DNA of 64,000 bases from Methylobacterium tardum (lineage in GTDB: Bacteria; Pseudomonadota; Alphaproteobacteria; Rhizobiales; Beijerinckiaceae). The notes under the pieces were generated by a model that did no database searches, was not told the DNA's origin, and worked only from the letters and a program-made list of their open reading frames with translations. Of the stretch, positions 35,779 through 45,800 are shown piece by piece. Both the position numbers and the translations under genes were made by a program. How positions within the stretch are numbered: position 1 is the stretch's first letter; every line of letters starts with the position of its first letter. The DNA lies in NCBI RefSeq assembly GCF_023546765.1, contig NZ_CP097484.1, forward strand, positions 6,258,001 to 6,322,000. Direction: 5' to 3'.

Positions 35779-37009
35779 ATGCCGAAACACCTTGCGTTAT
35801 CGAACCCGAGCCGCCGCGGCCTGCTGTCGGCGGCCGCCCTGGGCGGCATGGGCCTGCTCGCGGGCCGCGCCCGGGCCGAGACTTTCGACTTCCACGTCCC
35901 GGGCGGCCCGAGCACCCGGCCGATGTCGGCGACCTACCCCGAGAAGGGGCGCATGATCGTCCAGCGCACGCGGCCGCCGTGGCTGGAGACGCCCTTCGAG
36001 GTCTTCGACACGGGCGTGTTCACCCCGAACGACCGGCACTTCGTGAGCTGGCACTGGGCCACGTTCCCGACCCGCGTCGACACCGACAGCTTCACCCTGA
36101 AGGTCCGGGGCCTCGTCGAGCGGCCGCAGGCGCTGTCGCTGCGGGAGCTGATCCATGACCTGCCGCGCTTCGAGATCGCGGCGGTCAGCCAGTGCGCCGG
36201 CAATTCGCGCCTCTACGCCCAGCCCCGGGTCGCCGGCGCCCAGTGGGGCAACGGCTCGATGAGCAACGCCCTCTACACCGGCGTGCGCCTCAGGGACGTC
36301 CTGGACCGGGCCGGCGTGAAGGCCGGCGCCACCCATGTGCGCTTCGGCGGGCTCGGCGAGCCGCTGCTGCCCGACGCCCCGAAATTCGTCAAAGCCCTGG
36401 ACATTGACCACGCCCGCGACGGCGAGGTCATGCTCGCCTTCGCGATGAACGGCGAACAGTTGCCGATGCTCAACGGCTTCCCGCTCAAGCTCGTCGTCCC
36501 CGGCTGGTGCGCCGTCTACTGGATCAAGATGCTCGGCGACATCGAGGTGATGGATCACCCCGATCCGAGCGTCTGGACGACCCGGAGCTACCGCGTGCCG
36601 GACACGCCGCACCACACGATCGAGCCCGGGCAGAAGGGGGTCACCATGATCCCGATCACCCGGAATCTGCCCCGCTCGTTCGTGACCAACCTCAAGGCGG
36701 GCGACAGCGTGCCGGCCGGAGCGCCGCAGACGGTGCGCGGCATCGCCTTCGGGGGCGACCGCGGCGTCGCCGCCGTGGACCTGTCCCTCGATCATGGCCG
36801 CACCGGCAGCCCACGATCTGGGCAAGGACGAGGGCACCTACGGTTTCCGGCAGTGGCAAACCACGATCAGCCTGCCCGAGCGCGGGGCACACACCGTGAT
36901 GGTCCGCTGCACCAACACCGACCGGGTGACGCAGCCGATGCAGCGCGTCTGGAACGCAGGCGGCTACATGACCAACCAGGTCGAAGCCCTCGACCTCGTG
37001 GCGGCTTGA
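35779..37009 (+). CDS. sorA: Molybdopterin sulfite dehydrogenase catalytic subunit (SorA-like), internal frameshift
   Basis: Periplasmic molybdenum enzyme that oxidises sulfite to sulfate and passes electrons to a c-type cytochrome. The Tat signal is SRRGLLSAAALGGMGLLAG. The sulfite-oxidase fold shows VRGLVERPQALSLREL, the Mo-ligand Cys in AVSQCAGNSR, and PLKLVVPGWCAVYWIKML. After AAVDLSLDHGRT (about 36803-36813) the frame breaks; the C-terminal dimerisation domain continues as LGKDEGTYGFRQWQTTISLP to a stop at 37009. Because of the break, one uninterrupted but meaningless frame runs on into sorB; that fusion is an artefact. The adjacent cytochrome gene supports SorAB-type assignment over YedY. 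Confidence 0.87.
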
Positions 37010-37020
37010 GGAGCGAACCC

Positions 37021-37365
37021 ATGCTGCGCCCCATCCGCACCGCCGTTCTGGCCTGCCTGACCTCTCTGGCGGTCGCCACGTCGGCCGCTCTGGCTGCCGC
37101 GCCGCTCGAGCTTCACCCGACGCCGGAGGTCGAGCTGCCCTTCGGCGACGCGCCGGGTTTTCCCGCCGGCCCGGGCTCGGACGTCATCGCGTCCAACTGC
37201 ACGGCTTGCCACTCCGCCGACCACACCCTCAACCAGCCGTCGCTCTCCCGCGAGGAATGGCACACGGTCGTCGACAAGATGATCACCGCCTACAAGGCGC
37301 CGATCACGCCCGAGGACGCCAAGGTGATCGTCGACTACCTCGCCCGGGTCAAAGGCGAGCCGTAG
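37021..37365 (+). CDS. sorB: c-type cytochrome subunit of sulfite dehydrogenase (SorB-like)
   Basis: 114-residue periplasmic monohaem cytochrome. Signal peptide MLRPIRTAVLACLTSLAVAT...ALA, then a haem site SNCTACHSADH (CxxCH) and a distal Met candidate in TVVDKMITAYKAPI. It accepts electrons from the SorA molybdenum centre. Start ATG has GAGGAG nine bases upstream and follows the sorA stop by 11 bases. Its last 17 bases overlap the convergent histidine kinase gene. Confidence 0.88.
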   Translation: MLRPIRTAVLACLTSLAVATSAALAAAPLELHPTPEVELPFGDAPGFPAGPGSDVIASNCTACHSADHTLNQPSLSREEWHTVVDKMITAYKAPITPEDAKVIVDYLARVKGEP

Positions 37366-38740
37366 CGGCGGGCGCGCATCGGGCGAGCCCGGCGTCGAAG
37401 ACCGCGCTCGCCCGCAGCCCGGGCCCGTCGTTCCGCCCGTCGAGCCGCAGGCGGGCGCCGGACTGCTCAAGCGCCATGGTGACGATCGAGAGGCCGAGGC
37501 CGCTGCCGACCTTGGCGCGCCGGCTCCCGCGCACGAAGCGCCGGACGACCTGGGCCCGCTCCGCCTCGGCGATGCCGGGCCCCGCGTCGACAAGCGACAG
37601 GGTGGCGCTCCCGTCCGCGCCGAGCGCGGCTTCCCAGGTGACCGCGCCCGGCTCCGGGGTCATCAGCAGGGCGTTCTCCATCAGGTTGCGCATGGCGAGG
37701 TCGAACAGGTCCTCGTCCATGCGGATCTCAAGGGTCGCGAGGTCGGGCGCGAAGCCGACGCGCTCCGGCGCCGGCATATCGGCCATCCCGGCGAGCAGGT
37801 CGCGCAGCCGCTCCTCCACGGGGATCCAGGCGGTGGCGACCGGCCGGACGCTGCTGTCGAGGCGCGAGAGCGTCAGAAGCTGCTGGACGAGGCGCGCTGA
37901 CCGGTCGACCGCGCTCAGGGTCTGGGCGAGGGCGGCGTCGCGCATGGCCGCATCCTGCGCCCCCATGGCGACCTGGACCTGGGTCTTGAGACCGGCCAGC
38001 GGCGTGCGCAGCTCGTGCGCCGCGTAGGCGAGGAAGCTGCGCTCGTGGTCGCGCGCGGCCGCCACCTTGCCGAACAGCCGGTTCAGCGCATCGACCAGCG
38101 GGCGGATCTCCGAGGGCATCCGGCCGACCGCGACCCGCTCCAGGTTGTCGGCGTCCCGGGCGGCGAGGTCGCGGGTCGCATGGTTCAGCGGACGCAGGCC
38201 GCGGCCGACACTGAACCAGATCAGCGGCGCCAGGATCGGCAGCACGCAGCCGGCGGTGAGCAGCAGGCTGCCGACGAGGCCGTGCTCCAGCTGTCGCCGC
38301 TGCCCGAGATTGTCGCCGACCAGGATGCGGAAGCCCTTGGCCGGATCGGACAGGGCGAACACCCGCCACGCCTGCCCGTCGATCACCCGGTTTGAGAAGC
38401 CGTCGCGCTGATCCGACAGCTTGGGATCGGGTGCGCCATCCGAGGCTCCGATGAGCCGTCCATCCAGCGACCAGATCTGGCAGCTGAGATGCCGATCGTA
38501 GCTCACCATATGGGTCAGCGTGGCCTCGTCACCGTCCGCGCTTCCCGGCCGCCGCGCGGTCGCGGCCCGGGCCGGTGTGAACAGGCTGTCGACCATGCGG
38601 GCCGCTTCCATCAGGCGGCGGTCGAGGATGCTCTCGAACTGGGCGCGGCTGTCGACATAGGTCCAGACGATGGCGGCGAGCCAGACCAGCCCGGTGGCCG
38701 TGACCAGGGTCGCGAACAGGCGCATGCGCAGGGAGTTCAC
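37349..38740 (-). CDS. Two-component sensor histidine kinase (QseC/TctE-like)
   Basis: 463-residue membrane kinase. First TM at about residues 8-27, a periplasmic sensor of about 125 residues (CQIWSLDGRLIGASD; RVFALSDPAKGFRILVGDNL), a second TM at about 158-180, HAMP-like region, then the H-box FLAYAAHELRTPLAG with His at about 242. The ATP-binding part has N-box NLMENALLMT, G1 DAGPGI and G2 GSGLGLSI. The sensor resembles the QseC/TctE group N-terminal domain. Start overlaps the response-regulator gene by four bases. Convergent overlap with sorB places it beside, not in, the sulfite operon; a link to sulfite is speculative. Confidence 0.92.
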   Translation of the reverse strand: MNSLRMRLFATLVTATGLVWLAAIVWTYVDSRAQFESILDRRLMEAARMVDSLFTPARAATARRPGSADGDEATLTHMVSYDRHLSCQIWSLDGRLIGASDGAPDPKLSDQRDGFSNRVIDGQAWRVFALSDPAKGFRILVGDNLGQRRQLEHGLVGSLLLTAGCVLPILAPLIWFSVGRGLRPLNHATRDLAARDADNLERVAVGRMPSEIRPLVDALNRLFGKVAAARDHERSFLAYAAHELRTPLAGLKTQVQVAMGAQDAAMRDAALAQTLSAVDRSARLVQQLLTLSRLDSSVRPVATAWIPVEERLRDLLAGMADMPAPERVGFAPDLATLEIRMDEDLFDLAMRNLMENALLMTPEPGAVTWEAALGADGSATLSLVDAGPGIAEAERAQVVRRFVRGSRRAKVGSGLGLSIVTMALEQSGARLRLDGRNDGPGLRASAVFDAGLARCAPAATARL

Positions 38741-39402
38741 GCCCGATCCTCCCGCATGCGGTAGCCGAGGCCACGCACGGTTTCGATCGCGTCGCGGCCG
38801 ATCTTGGCGCGCAGATTGTGGACGTGCACTTCGAGGGCGTTGCTGCCGATCTCCTCGTTCCAGCCGTAGAGGCGCGCCTCAAGCTGGCTGCGCGACAGGA
38901 CACGCCCCGGCCGCTCGATCAGCGCCTCCAGCAGCGCGAATTCGCGGCGCGACAGGGGGAGGGCGGCGCCCGCCTGGGTCACGGATTGCCGGCCGAGGTC
39001 GATCGTGAGGCCGCGCCACGCGAAAGTCGGAGAGGCCCGCCCGGCCGCCCGCCGGATCATCGCGCGCAGCCGGGCCGCGAGTTCGCCGAGGTCGAACGGC
39101 TTGCCCATGTAATCGTCCGCGCCCCAATCGAGTCCCGCGATGCGGTCGGCGACGGCGTCGATTGCGGTCAGGACCAGGACGGGGGTGGCGTCGTCACGTG
39201 CCCGAATATGCCTGAGGACATCCAATCCGGACCCGTCGGGCAGCATGAGATCCAGGATCGCCGCGCTGTAGTTCGTCGCATCGAAGATCGCGACGGCATC
39301 TCCGCAGGTCGATACGCAATCGACGGTCATGCCATGCAGCGACAGGCCCGAGATCAGGCCATCCGCGAGCATCGGATCATCTTCGAGAACGAGGATGCGC
39401 AA
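38737..39402 (-). CDS. OmpR-family response regulator (QseB/TctD-like)
   Basis: 221 residues. Receiver domain with acidic pocket LVLEDD, phospho-acceptor Asp at about 51 in AAILDLMLPDGSGLD, switch Thr in LVLTAID and Lys in DDYMGKPFDLGEL. C-terminal OmpR winged helix: LPLSRREFALLEALIERPGRV and VHVHNLRAKIG...ETVRGLGYRM. It is first in a two-gene unit with the sensor kinase and is translationally coupled to it. Confidence 0.95.
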   Translation of the reverse strand: MRILVLEDDPMLADGLISGLSLHGMTVDCVSTCGDAVAIFDATNYSAAILDLMLPDGSGLDVLRHIRARDDATPVLVLTAIDAVADRIAGLDWGADDYMGKPFDLGELAARLRAMIRRAAGRASPTFAWRGLTIDLGRQSVTQAGAALPLSRREFALLEALIERPGRVLSRSQLEARLYGWNEEIGSNALEVHVHNLRAKIGRDAIETVRGLGYRMREDRA

Positions 39403-39587
39403 AGGTCGCTCGCTTCAGCGTCGGGGTAGGGGCGTCATCGAAGCCGCGACGCGTCCCTAGAGCCGGCATGGGGCGACTTTGTGGGTTCTTGTTGGGAAAT
39501 ACAGGTGGCGATCGCAATCGCGGGGCTCGCGCGGCAGTGAATAGCCTGACCGATCTATCATTCGCGGTCCTCAGCCGCCGGATCCCC

Positions 39588-40793
39588 TCAGGCCACCGCG
39601 TGCGCCGCCCGCAGCGCTTGATCCAGATCGCCGTACAGGTCGTCCGTGTCCTCGATGCCGGTCGACAGGCGCAGCAGGTCCGTCGGGCAGGGGCTGCCCG
39701 GGCCTTCCACCGAGGCGCGGTGCTCGATGAGGCTCTCGACGCCGCCGAGCGAGGTCGCGCGCTTCCAGAGCCGCACCCGCGCCGCCGTCGCGATGGCGCC
39801 GGCCTCGGCACCCGCGACCCGGATCGACAGCATGAAGCCGAACCCGTCGCGCATCTGCCTTCGGGCGACCGCGTGCCCCGGATCGTCCGGGAGCCCCGGA
39901 TACAGGACGCGGGTCACGTGCGGGTGCCCGCTCAGACGCTCGGCGAGCCTCAGGGCGCCCGCCGACTGTGCCGCCGCGCGCAGATGCAGGGTGCGGAGGG
40001 AGCGCATCAGCAGGTACGCCTCGAACGGCCCGAGGATGCCGCCGCTTCCGGCGCGGATACTCCGGATCCGCTCCCAGAACGTGTCGGCTTGCGCGCCCGC
40101 CAGCACGCCCGCCACCACGTCGGAATGGCCGTTCAGGATCTTGGTGGCCGAATGCATCACGATGTCGGCGCCGAGTTCCAGCGGGCGCGTGTGCACCGGC
40201 GAGGCCGCGGTGGAATCCACGGCGAGCCGGGCCCCAGCCCGGTGGGCGATCTCGGCCGCGGCGGCGATGTCGGTCACCGTCCAGAGCGGATTGCCCGGGG
40301 TCTCGATCCACACGAGCTTGGTCCGGCCCGGCTTGATGGCGGCCCGCAGGGCGTCCAGATCGTCCGTCTCCACGAAGGTCAGCGTAAAGCCGCGCCGGGG
40401 CGCCTCCTCCCGCAGCCAGCGCTTCAGCGCCCAGTACATGACCGTGCCGGCGACGACATGGTCCCCGGGTTCTAGGGCGCCGAACACCGCGGTCGCCGCC
40501 GCCATCCCGGACCCGAACAGCAACGCGCCGGCCGCGGCGCCCTCCAGCATCGCCAGGACGGCCTCCGCCTCGCGCACCGTGGCGTTGTCCGGCCGTGCGT
40601 AGCAGTAGCCCGAGCTGTAGCCGTGGTCGGGATCGCGGATGAAGGTGGTGGAGACGTGGAGCGGCATCACCACCGCCCGGGTCTCGGGTTCGATCCGGCC
40701 CAGCGCCTGGGCAGCAAGGCTTCGGCGGGTGACATCCGGCGCGGCGTCGCTCCGGCTATCCGACGGACCCTGCGGCGCGTTAGGCTGTGACAT
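39588..40793 (-). CDS. Cys/Met metabolism PLP enzyme (cystathionine gamma-synthase-like)
   Basis: 401-residue cytosolic trans-sulfuration enzyme of the cystathionine gamma-synthase/beta-lyase family. SSGYCYARPDNATVREAEAVL is the tetramer-contact region, LFGSGMAAATAVFGAL binds the cofactor, WIETPGNPLWTVTD and AVDSTAASPVHTRPLELGAD are core segments. The Schiff-base Lys is in VMHSATKILNGHSDV. The C-terminal SLGGVESLIEHRAS is family-typical. Synthase, beta-lyase or O-acetylhomoserine sulfhydrylase cannot be separated here. Start at MSQPNAPQGP; the longer upstream frame has no ribosome site. Divergent from tspO, 91 bases apart. Confidence 0.88.
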   Translation of the reverse strand: MSQPNAPQGPSDSRSDAAPDVTRRSLAAQALGRIEPETRAVVMPLHVSTTFIRDPDHGYSSGYCYARPDNATVREAEAVLAMLEGAAAGALLFGSGMAAATAVFGALEPGDHVVAGTVMYWALKRWLREEAPRRGFTLTFVETDDLDALRAAIKPGRTKLVWIETPGNPLWTVTDIAAAAEIAHRAGARLAVDSTAASPVHTRPLELGADIVMHSATKILNGHSDVVAGVLAGAQADTFWERIRSIRAGSGGILGPFEAYLLMRSLRTLHLRAAAQSAGALRLAERLSGHPHVTRVLYPGLPDDPGHAVARRQMRDGFGFMLSIRVAGAEAGAIATAARVRLWKRATSLGGVESLIEHRASVEGPGSPCPTDLLRLSTGIEDTDDLYGDLDQALRAAHAVA

Positions 40794-40884
40794 CTGGCGA
40801 ATCTCGGCGGATGGAGACGGGCGCGTGCCACGGCGCGTGGGCCCCGGCAAGCCGCGCGCCCATGCGGCCTGGAGATGAACGACC

Positions 40885-41403
40885 ATGACCGCCGCGACAC
40901 AGGTCCCCGGAGGATCGCCCCTGCCGCGCTGGCTGCGCCTCGCCGCCGCGATCCTGCCGGTGGCGGCCACCGCCGCAATCGGCTCGGCCGCGACGCAGGC
41001 CGAGATCCCGGGCTGGTACGCAAGCCTGAACAAGCCGGACTTCAACCCGCCGAACTGGGTGTTCCCGGTGGCCTGGACGATCCTCTACACCATGATCGCG
41101 ATTGCGCTCTGGCGGCTGCTCGGCGCCATGCCCCGCTCCGGGCCGAGCCGCAAGGGCTGGTGGCTCGCGCTGGCCGCCTTCCTGGTCCAGATCGCCCTCA
41201 ACGCCGCCTGGACGCCGGTCTTCTTCACCGCCCACGCGATCGGGGCCGGCCTGATCGTGGTGGCGATGCTGCTGGTGATGGTGCTCTGGACCATCCGCCT
41301 GACCTGGCGGTTCGACCGGGTCGCAGCCTGGCTCCTCGTGCCCTACGCCGCCTGGGTCGCCTTCGCGACCCTGCTCAACGCCGCGATCCTTCGGCTGAAT
41401 TGA
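40885..41403 (+). CDS. tspO: TspO/MBR family tryptophan-rich sensory protein
   Basis: 172-residue inner or outer membrane protein with five helices. WYASLNKPDFNPPNWVFPVAWT is the family hallmark (NKP, PP-W-VF, WT-LY), and NAAWTPVFF and PYAAWVAFATLLNAAI complete it. TspO homologues bind porphyrins and are tied to oxygen, light and stress regulation in photosynthetic and facultatively methylotrophic alphaproteobacteria. About 35 residues precede the first conserved segment, including one hydrophobic stretch. Monocistronic. Confidence 0.93.
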   Translation: MTAATQVPGGSPLPRWLRLAAAILPVAATAAIGSAATQAEIPGWYASLNKPDFNPPNWVFPVAWTILYTMIAIALWRLLGAMPRSGPSRKGWWLALAAFLVQIALNAAWTPVFFTAHAIGAGLIVVAMLLVMVLWTIRLTWRFDRVAAWLLVPYAAWVAFATLLNAAILRLN

Positions 41404-41465
41404 AAGCGGATCCGCTCATTCAGTTTGGCTTCGCTCCCCCGCGAGGACGGCGGCGGCTCGCGGAT

Positions 41466-41993
41466 TCAGGACGCGCCGCTCGGCTTCTCTTCGCCCGCCG
41501 GACGTCCATCGTCCCGCGCGCGGTGGAGCAGGAAGATCGCGAACACCATCGTGACGATCAGGCCGGCCAGCACGCCGAGCTCGATCATCGAGGCCTGAAA
41601 CAAAGCCTGCTTCTCGGGCGACCAGTCCTTGGCGTGGGTGATCTCGGAGGATTGCAACGTGATCACCAGGACCCGCCGGATCGACGCGATCAGCCCGACG
41701 ATCAGGAACGGTTCGCAGGTCAGCGTGCCCGACCGCATCGAGACCCGCACCGTATGGAGGATCTCGATCAGCATGAGCAGGAACAGCAGCCGGTCGATCA
41801 CCTCCAGGATCTGCGCGGCGCCGCCGAGCGCCCGCATGGCCTCCCAGGTCAGCCCGGCGGCGTCGACCAGCGCGATGAGCGCGGTGAGCGCCAGCAGGAG
41901 GCCGAGTGCCGCGTAGATGGCGTGCTCGGTGTGCAGGAAGATCGCGCTGGCGATCTTCGTCAGGCGTCCCTGTTCTTCTGAGTGATCCGACAT
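41466..41993 (-). CDS. PsiE-like phosphate-starvation-type membrane protein
   Basis: 175 residues with four hydrophobic helices, short soluble ends and a basic/acidic C-terminus (ARDDGRPAGEEKPSGAS). EVIDRLLFLLMLIEILHTV and LTCEPFLIVGLIASIRRVLVITL match the PsiE family pattern (E-P-F-L-x-V-G-x-I-x-x-I-R). Molecular function of the family is not established. Monocistronic. Confidence 0.8.
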   Translation of the reverse strand: MSDHSEEQGRLTKIASAIFLHTEHAIYAALGLLLALTALIALVDAAGLTWEAMRALGGAAQILEVIDRLLFLLMLIEILHTVRVSMRSGTLTCEPFLIVGLIASIRRVLVITLQSSEITHAKDWSPEKQALFQASMIELGVLAGLIVTMVFAIFLLHRARDDGRPAGEEKPSGAS

Positions 41994-42127
41994 TATTCCC
42001 CCCGGAATATGCCGAAACGATCAGCTTCCGACGCGCGCGTCCAGCCTGGCGCCGCGCGCGTCTGATCAATCGCCAGCGATCGTGGCGTTACGCCGCTGTC
42101 CCGCCCGGATGATCCTCCTTGCGACCT

Positions 42128-42685
42128 TCAATGGAAGAATGGCAGCGCATGCGGCGCGAGGTAGCCGAAGCCGAGGAGCACCGCGCCGGCGAGCCCCAGG
42201 AAGCCGCCGGCGAAGACCAGCAGAGCGATGCCGGTGATCACCTCGGCCGAGGCCAGCACGATGCCGATCTGGAAGGCCGCCGAGGCCAGTTCGTAATGGT
42301 GGTAGCGCAGCAGCGACAGGTCGCGCCGCTCCTCCGAGGCCTTCGCCTTCGCGGTCAGCTCCTTGCGGCCCTCGCCTGTGGCGGGTTCGGATTCCCAGCG
42401 CGCCAGCGTCTTGGCCCATTCGGCGCGCTTGGCCGCGATCGCATCCTGGTTGGGGCCCGGCGGCACCAGGGCCAGGGCCTCGTCGGCGGTCTTGAGCACC
42501 GTCGAGCGGATCGTGCGCGCCTGGAAATAGGCCCACTGGTTCGCGGCCTCGACATTCGCGCCGATCGACTCCGTCTGGGCCGCCTTGCCCAGGGTCTCGC
42601 TGAACGCGAGGAACAGTGCCAGCACCGAGATCAGCAGCGCGACGCGCTTGTTCGAACCCTCGACCGCCCCGTGACCACCCGACAT
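42128..42685 (-). CDS. DUF4337 membrane protein
   Basis: 185 residues. One N-terminal TM helix (VALLISVLALFLAFSETLG), a polar central part (IGANVEAANQWAYFQARTIR; a Lys/Glu-rich helix near 110), then two TM helices at the end. The motif NVEAANQWAYFQAK/R is characteristic of DUF4337. Function unknown. Separate from the PsiE-like gene by about 130 bases on the same strand. Confidence 0.85.
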   Translation of the reverse strand: MSGGHGAVEGSNKRVALLISVLALFLAFSETLGKAAQTESIGANVEAANQWAYFQARTIRSTVLKTADEALALVPPGPNQDAIAAKRAEWAKTLARWESEPATGEGRKELTAKAKASEERRDLSLLRYHHYELASAAFQIGIVLASAEVITGIALLVFAGGFLGLAGAVLLGFGYLAPHALPFFH

Positions 42686-42826
42686 CGCTTCTCGTGTCCT
42701 CGTTCGATTCGCTGGCGGGAGTCACAGCCCATCGCGGCGCCGCGCGCAATGCGCGCCGCGGATACACCCGGGCCCCGCTGCGCGGTCCCGGGATGACGGA
42801 GCGGACGACAACCCGGCCGCTCCGTC

Positions 42827-45800
42827 CTACTCCGCGGCGATCCGCGGCGGCGCCGGATGCCCGTCATTGGCCGGATGGACCGAGTCGAAGTCGACCGCAT
42901 CCTCCGGATCGTCGCGCTCGCCGACGAAGCGGCCGAACAGGCGCTTCATCAGGCGCGACAGGTCATCCATCAGCACGAAGATCGCCGGCACGAAGACCAG
43001 CGACAGCACCGTCGAGACGATCAGGCCGCCGATCACCGCCACCGCCATGGGCGCGCGGAACTCGCCGCCGATCCCGTAGGCCATCGCGGACGGCACCATG
43101 CCGGCCGCCATCGCGATCGTGGTCATCACGATCGGCCGCGCCCGCTTGCGGCCGGCATCGGCGATGGCGGTGTTGCGGTCGACGCCGGCGTGGATCTGCT
43201 CGACGGCGAAATCCACCAGCATGATGGCGTTCTTGGTCACGACGCCCATCAGCATCAGGATGCCGATCACCACCGGCATCGAGATCGGCATGTGGCAGAT
43301 CAGCAGCGCCAGGATCGCGCCGCCGATGGAGAGCGGCAGCGAGAACAGGATGGTCAGGGGCTGAAGGAAATTGCCGAACAGCAGGATCAGGACGCCGAAC
43401 ACCATCATCAGGCCGGCACCCATGGCGAGCGCGAAGCCCTCGAAGACCTCGCCCATCACCTCGGCATCGCCGGTCTGGCTGATCGTCACACCGGGGGGCA
43501 GGTTCTTGGCGGTCGGCAGGTTCATCACCTGGCTGATCAGCTCGGCCAGCGCGTCGGTGCCCTGCATGTCGCCCTCGAGCGCCACGCGCACGGAACGGTC
43601 GTAGCGGTCGATGCCGGTCGGGCCCTGGCCGAGGCTGATATCGGCGACGGTGGCGAGCGGAACGGCGGTCCCGCCCTTCACCGGGACCTTCAGGGTCTCA
43701 AGGTCGGAGAGCCGGCCGCGCAGGCTCTCGGGCAGCTGCACGCGGATCGGCACCTGCCGGTCGGTGGCGTTGAACTTGGCGAGGTTCATGCCGATGTCGC
43801 CGATCGTGCCGACCCGCACGGTCTCGGCGATGGTGTCGGTGGTGACGCCGAGATCGGCCGCCACCGCGGGCTTCGGCCGGATCCGGACCTCGGTCCGGTC
43901 CAGCGGCGCCGTCGACATGACGTTGACGAGGTGCGGGACCTGCTGGGCCTCGCGCTGCAGCTTGGCTGCGGTCTCAGCCACCACCGCCTTGTCGGGACCG
44001 GCGATGATCAGGGCCAGATCGCGCTGGCCGCCCTCGCGCAGCGCCCAGAAGCGCAGGTCCGGCTCCTCCCGAAGGATCGCCGCGACCTCCGCGTCGACCT
44101 GCTTCTGGGTCCTGTGGCGGGTGTTCTTCGGGACGAGGTTGATGGTGAGGCTCGCGAGCCGCACCTCCTTCTTGGCCGGCAATTGGCGGCCGCCATCCAC
44201 GAACACGCTCTTCACCTCGGGCAGCGCGCGGATCTTCTCCTCGATGCGGTCGGTGACCCGGACCGTGTCCGGAAGCCGGGCGCCCGGCGGCAGCTCGACC
44301 ACGAACAGGGTGCGGGCCTGATCCTCGGCCGGCAGGAAGCCCGCCGGCAGCAGCCCCGTGGAGGCGATGGAGGCGGCGAAGCACGCGATGCCGAGCACCA
44401 GCGTGATGAACTTGTGCCGGACCGACCACGCCACGAGCCGCGTGTAGCCGCGCATCACGAATCCATCGCGCTCGTGATCCGGCCCGTGATCGCGCAGGAA
44501 ATAGGCGGCGAGAAGCGGCGTAATGAGCCGCGCCACGAGCAGCGACATGAACACCGCCGCCGCGATGGTCAGGCCGAACTGCTTGAAGTACTGGCCGGCG
44601 ATGCCGCCCATGAACGAGACCGGCGAGAAGATCGCGATGATCGTCGCCGTGATGGCGATGACCGCGAGCCCGATCTCGTCGGCGGCCTCCAGCGACGCGC
44701 GATAGGGCGACTTCCCCATTCGCATGTGCCGGACGATGTTCTCGATCTCCACGATCGCATCGTCCACCAGGATGCCGGTGACCAGCGTGATCGCGAGGAG
44801 GCTGACCGCGTTGAGCGAGAAGCCCAGCGCGCTCATCACCCAGAACGTCGGCAGCACCGAGAGCGGCAGCGCCACTGCGGCGATCAGCGTCGCACGCCAG
44901 TCGCGCAGGAACAGCAGCACCACCACGACGGCGAGGGCCGCGCCCTCGATCAGGCCCATCATGGCCGAGTGGTAGTTGCCGATCGTGTTGTCGACGCTGG
45001 TGTCGATCAGGTCGAAGCGCACGTCGGGATTCGCCGCGTGGAGCGCCGCGATCTTCTTGGCGACGCCCACCGAGACATCGGCGTCGCTGGCGCCGCTGGC
45101 GCGGGAGATCGCGAAGGCGACCACCGGCTCGCCGTTGAAGCGCGCGAAGGTGCGGGGCTCCTCGGCGGTGTCCGACAGGGTCGCGAGCTCGTCGAGGCGG
45201 ACCTTGCGGTTGCCCGGCACCACGATGGAGGTCTTGGCCAGCGTGTCGAGACTCGCCGAGGCGGCGAGCGCCCGGATCGACTGCTCCTGGCCGCCGACCT
45301 CGGCGCGGCCGCCGGCCATGTCGGCCGAGGTCAGGCGCAGCTGCCGGTTCACGTCCGCGGCCGTGATGCCGAGGGCGAGCAGCCGGTCGGGCTTGAGGGT
45401 GACGCGGATCTCGCGCGCGACGCCGCCGAGCCGCTCGACGCCGCCGACGCCCTTCACGCTCTGCAGGCCCCGGGCGACAACGTCGTCCACGAACCACGAC
45501 AGGTCCTCGGGCGTCATGGCCGGCGCCGAGGCGCCGTAGACCATGATCGGCAGGCCGGCGATCTCGACGCGGGAGACGATCGGCTCGTCGATGGTGCGCG
45601 GCAGGTTCTGGCGGATCTTGGCGATGGCGTCCTTGACGTCGTTCGTCGCGCGATCCTGGTTCACCTCTAGGCGGAACTCGATCGTCGTCGTCGAGGTGCC
45701 TTCCGTGATGGTCGAGAGGATGTGCTTGACGCCCTTCACCCCGGCGACCGAATCCTCGACCCATTTGGTGACCTGGGTCTGCAACTCGGACGGGGCCGCG

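Noticed and set aside
42857..45670. Long plus-strand open frame opposite the RND pump
   Set aside because: His/Asp/Arg-rich shadow translation without domains; the minus strand encodes a complete RND permease.
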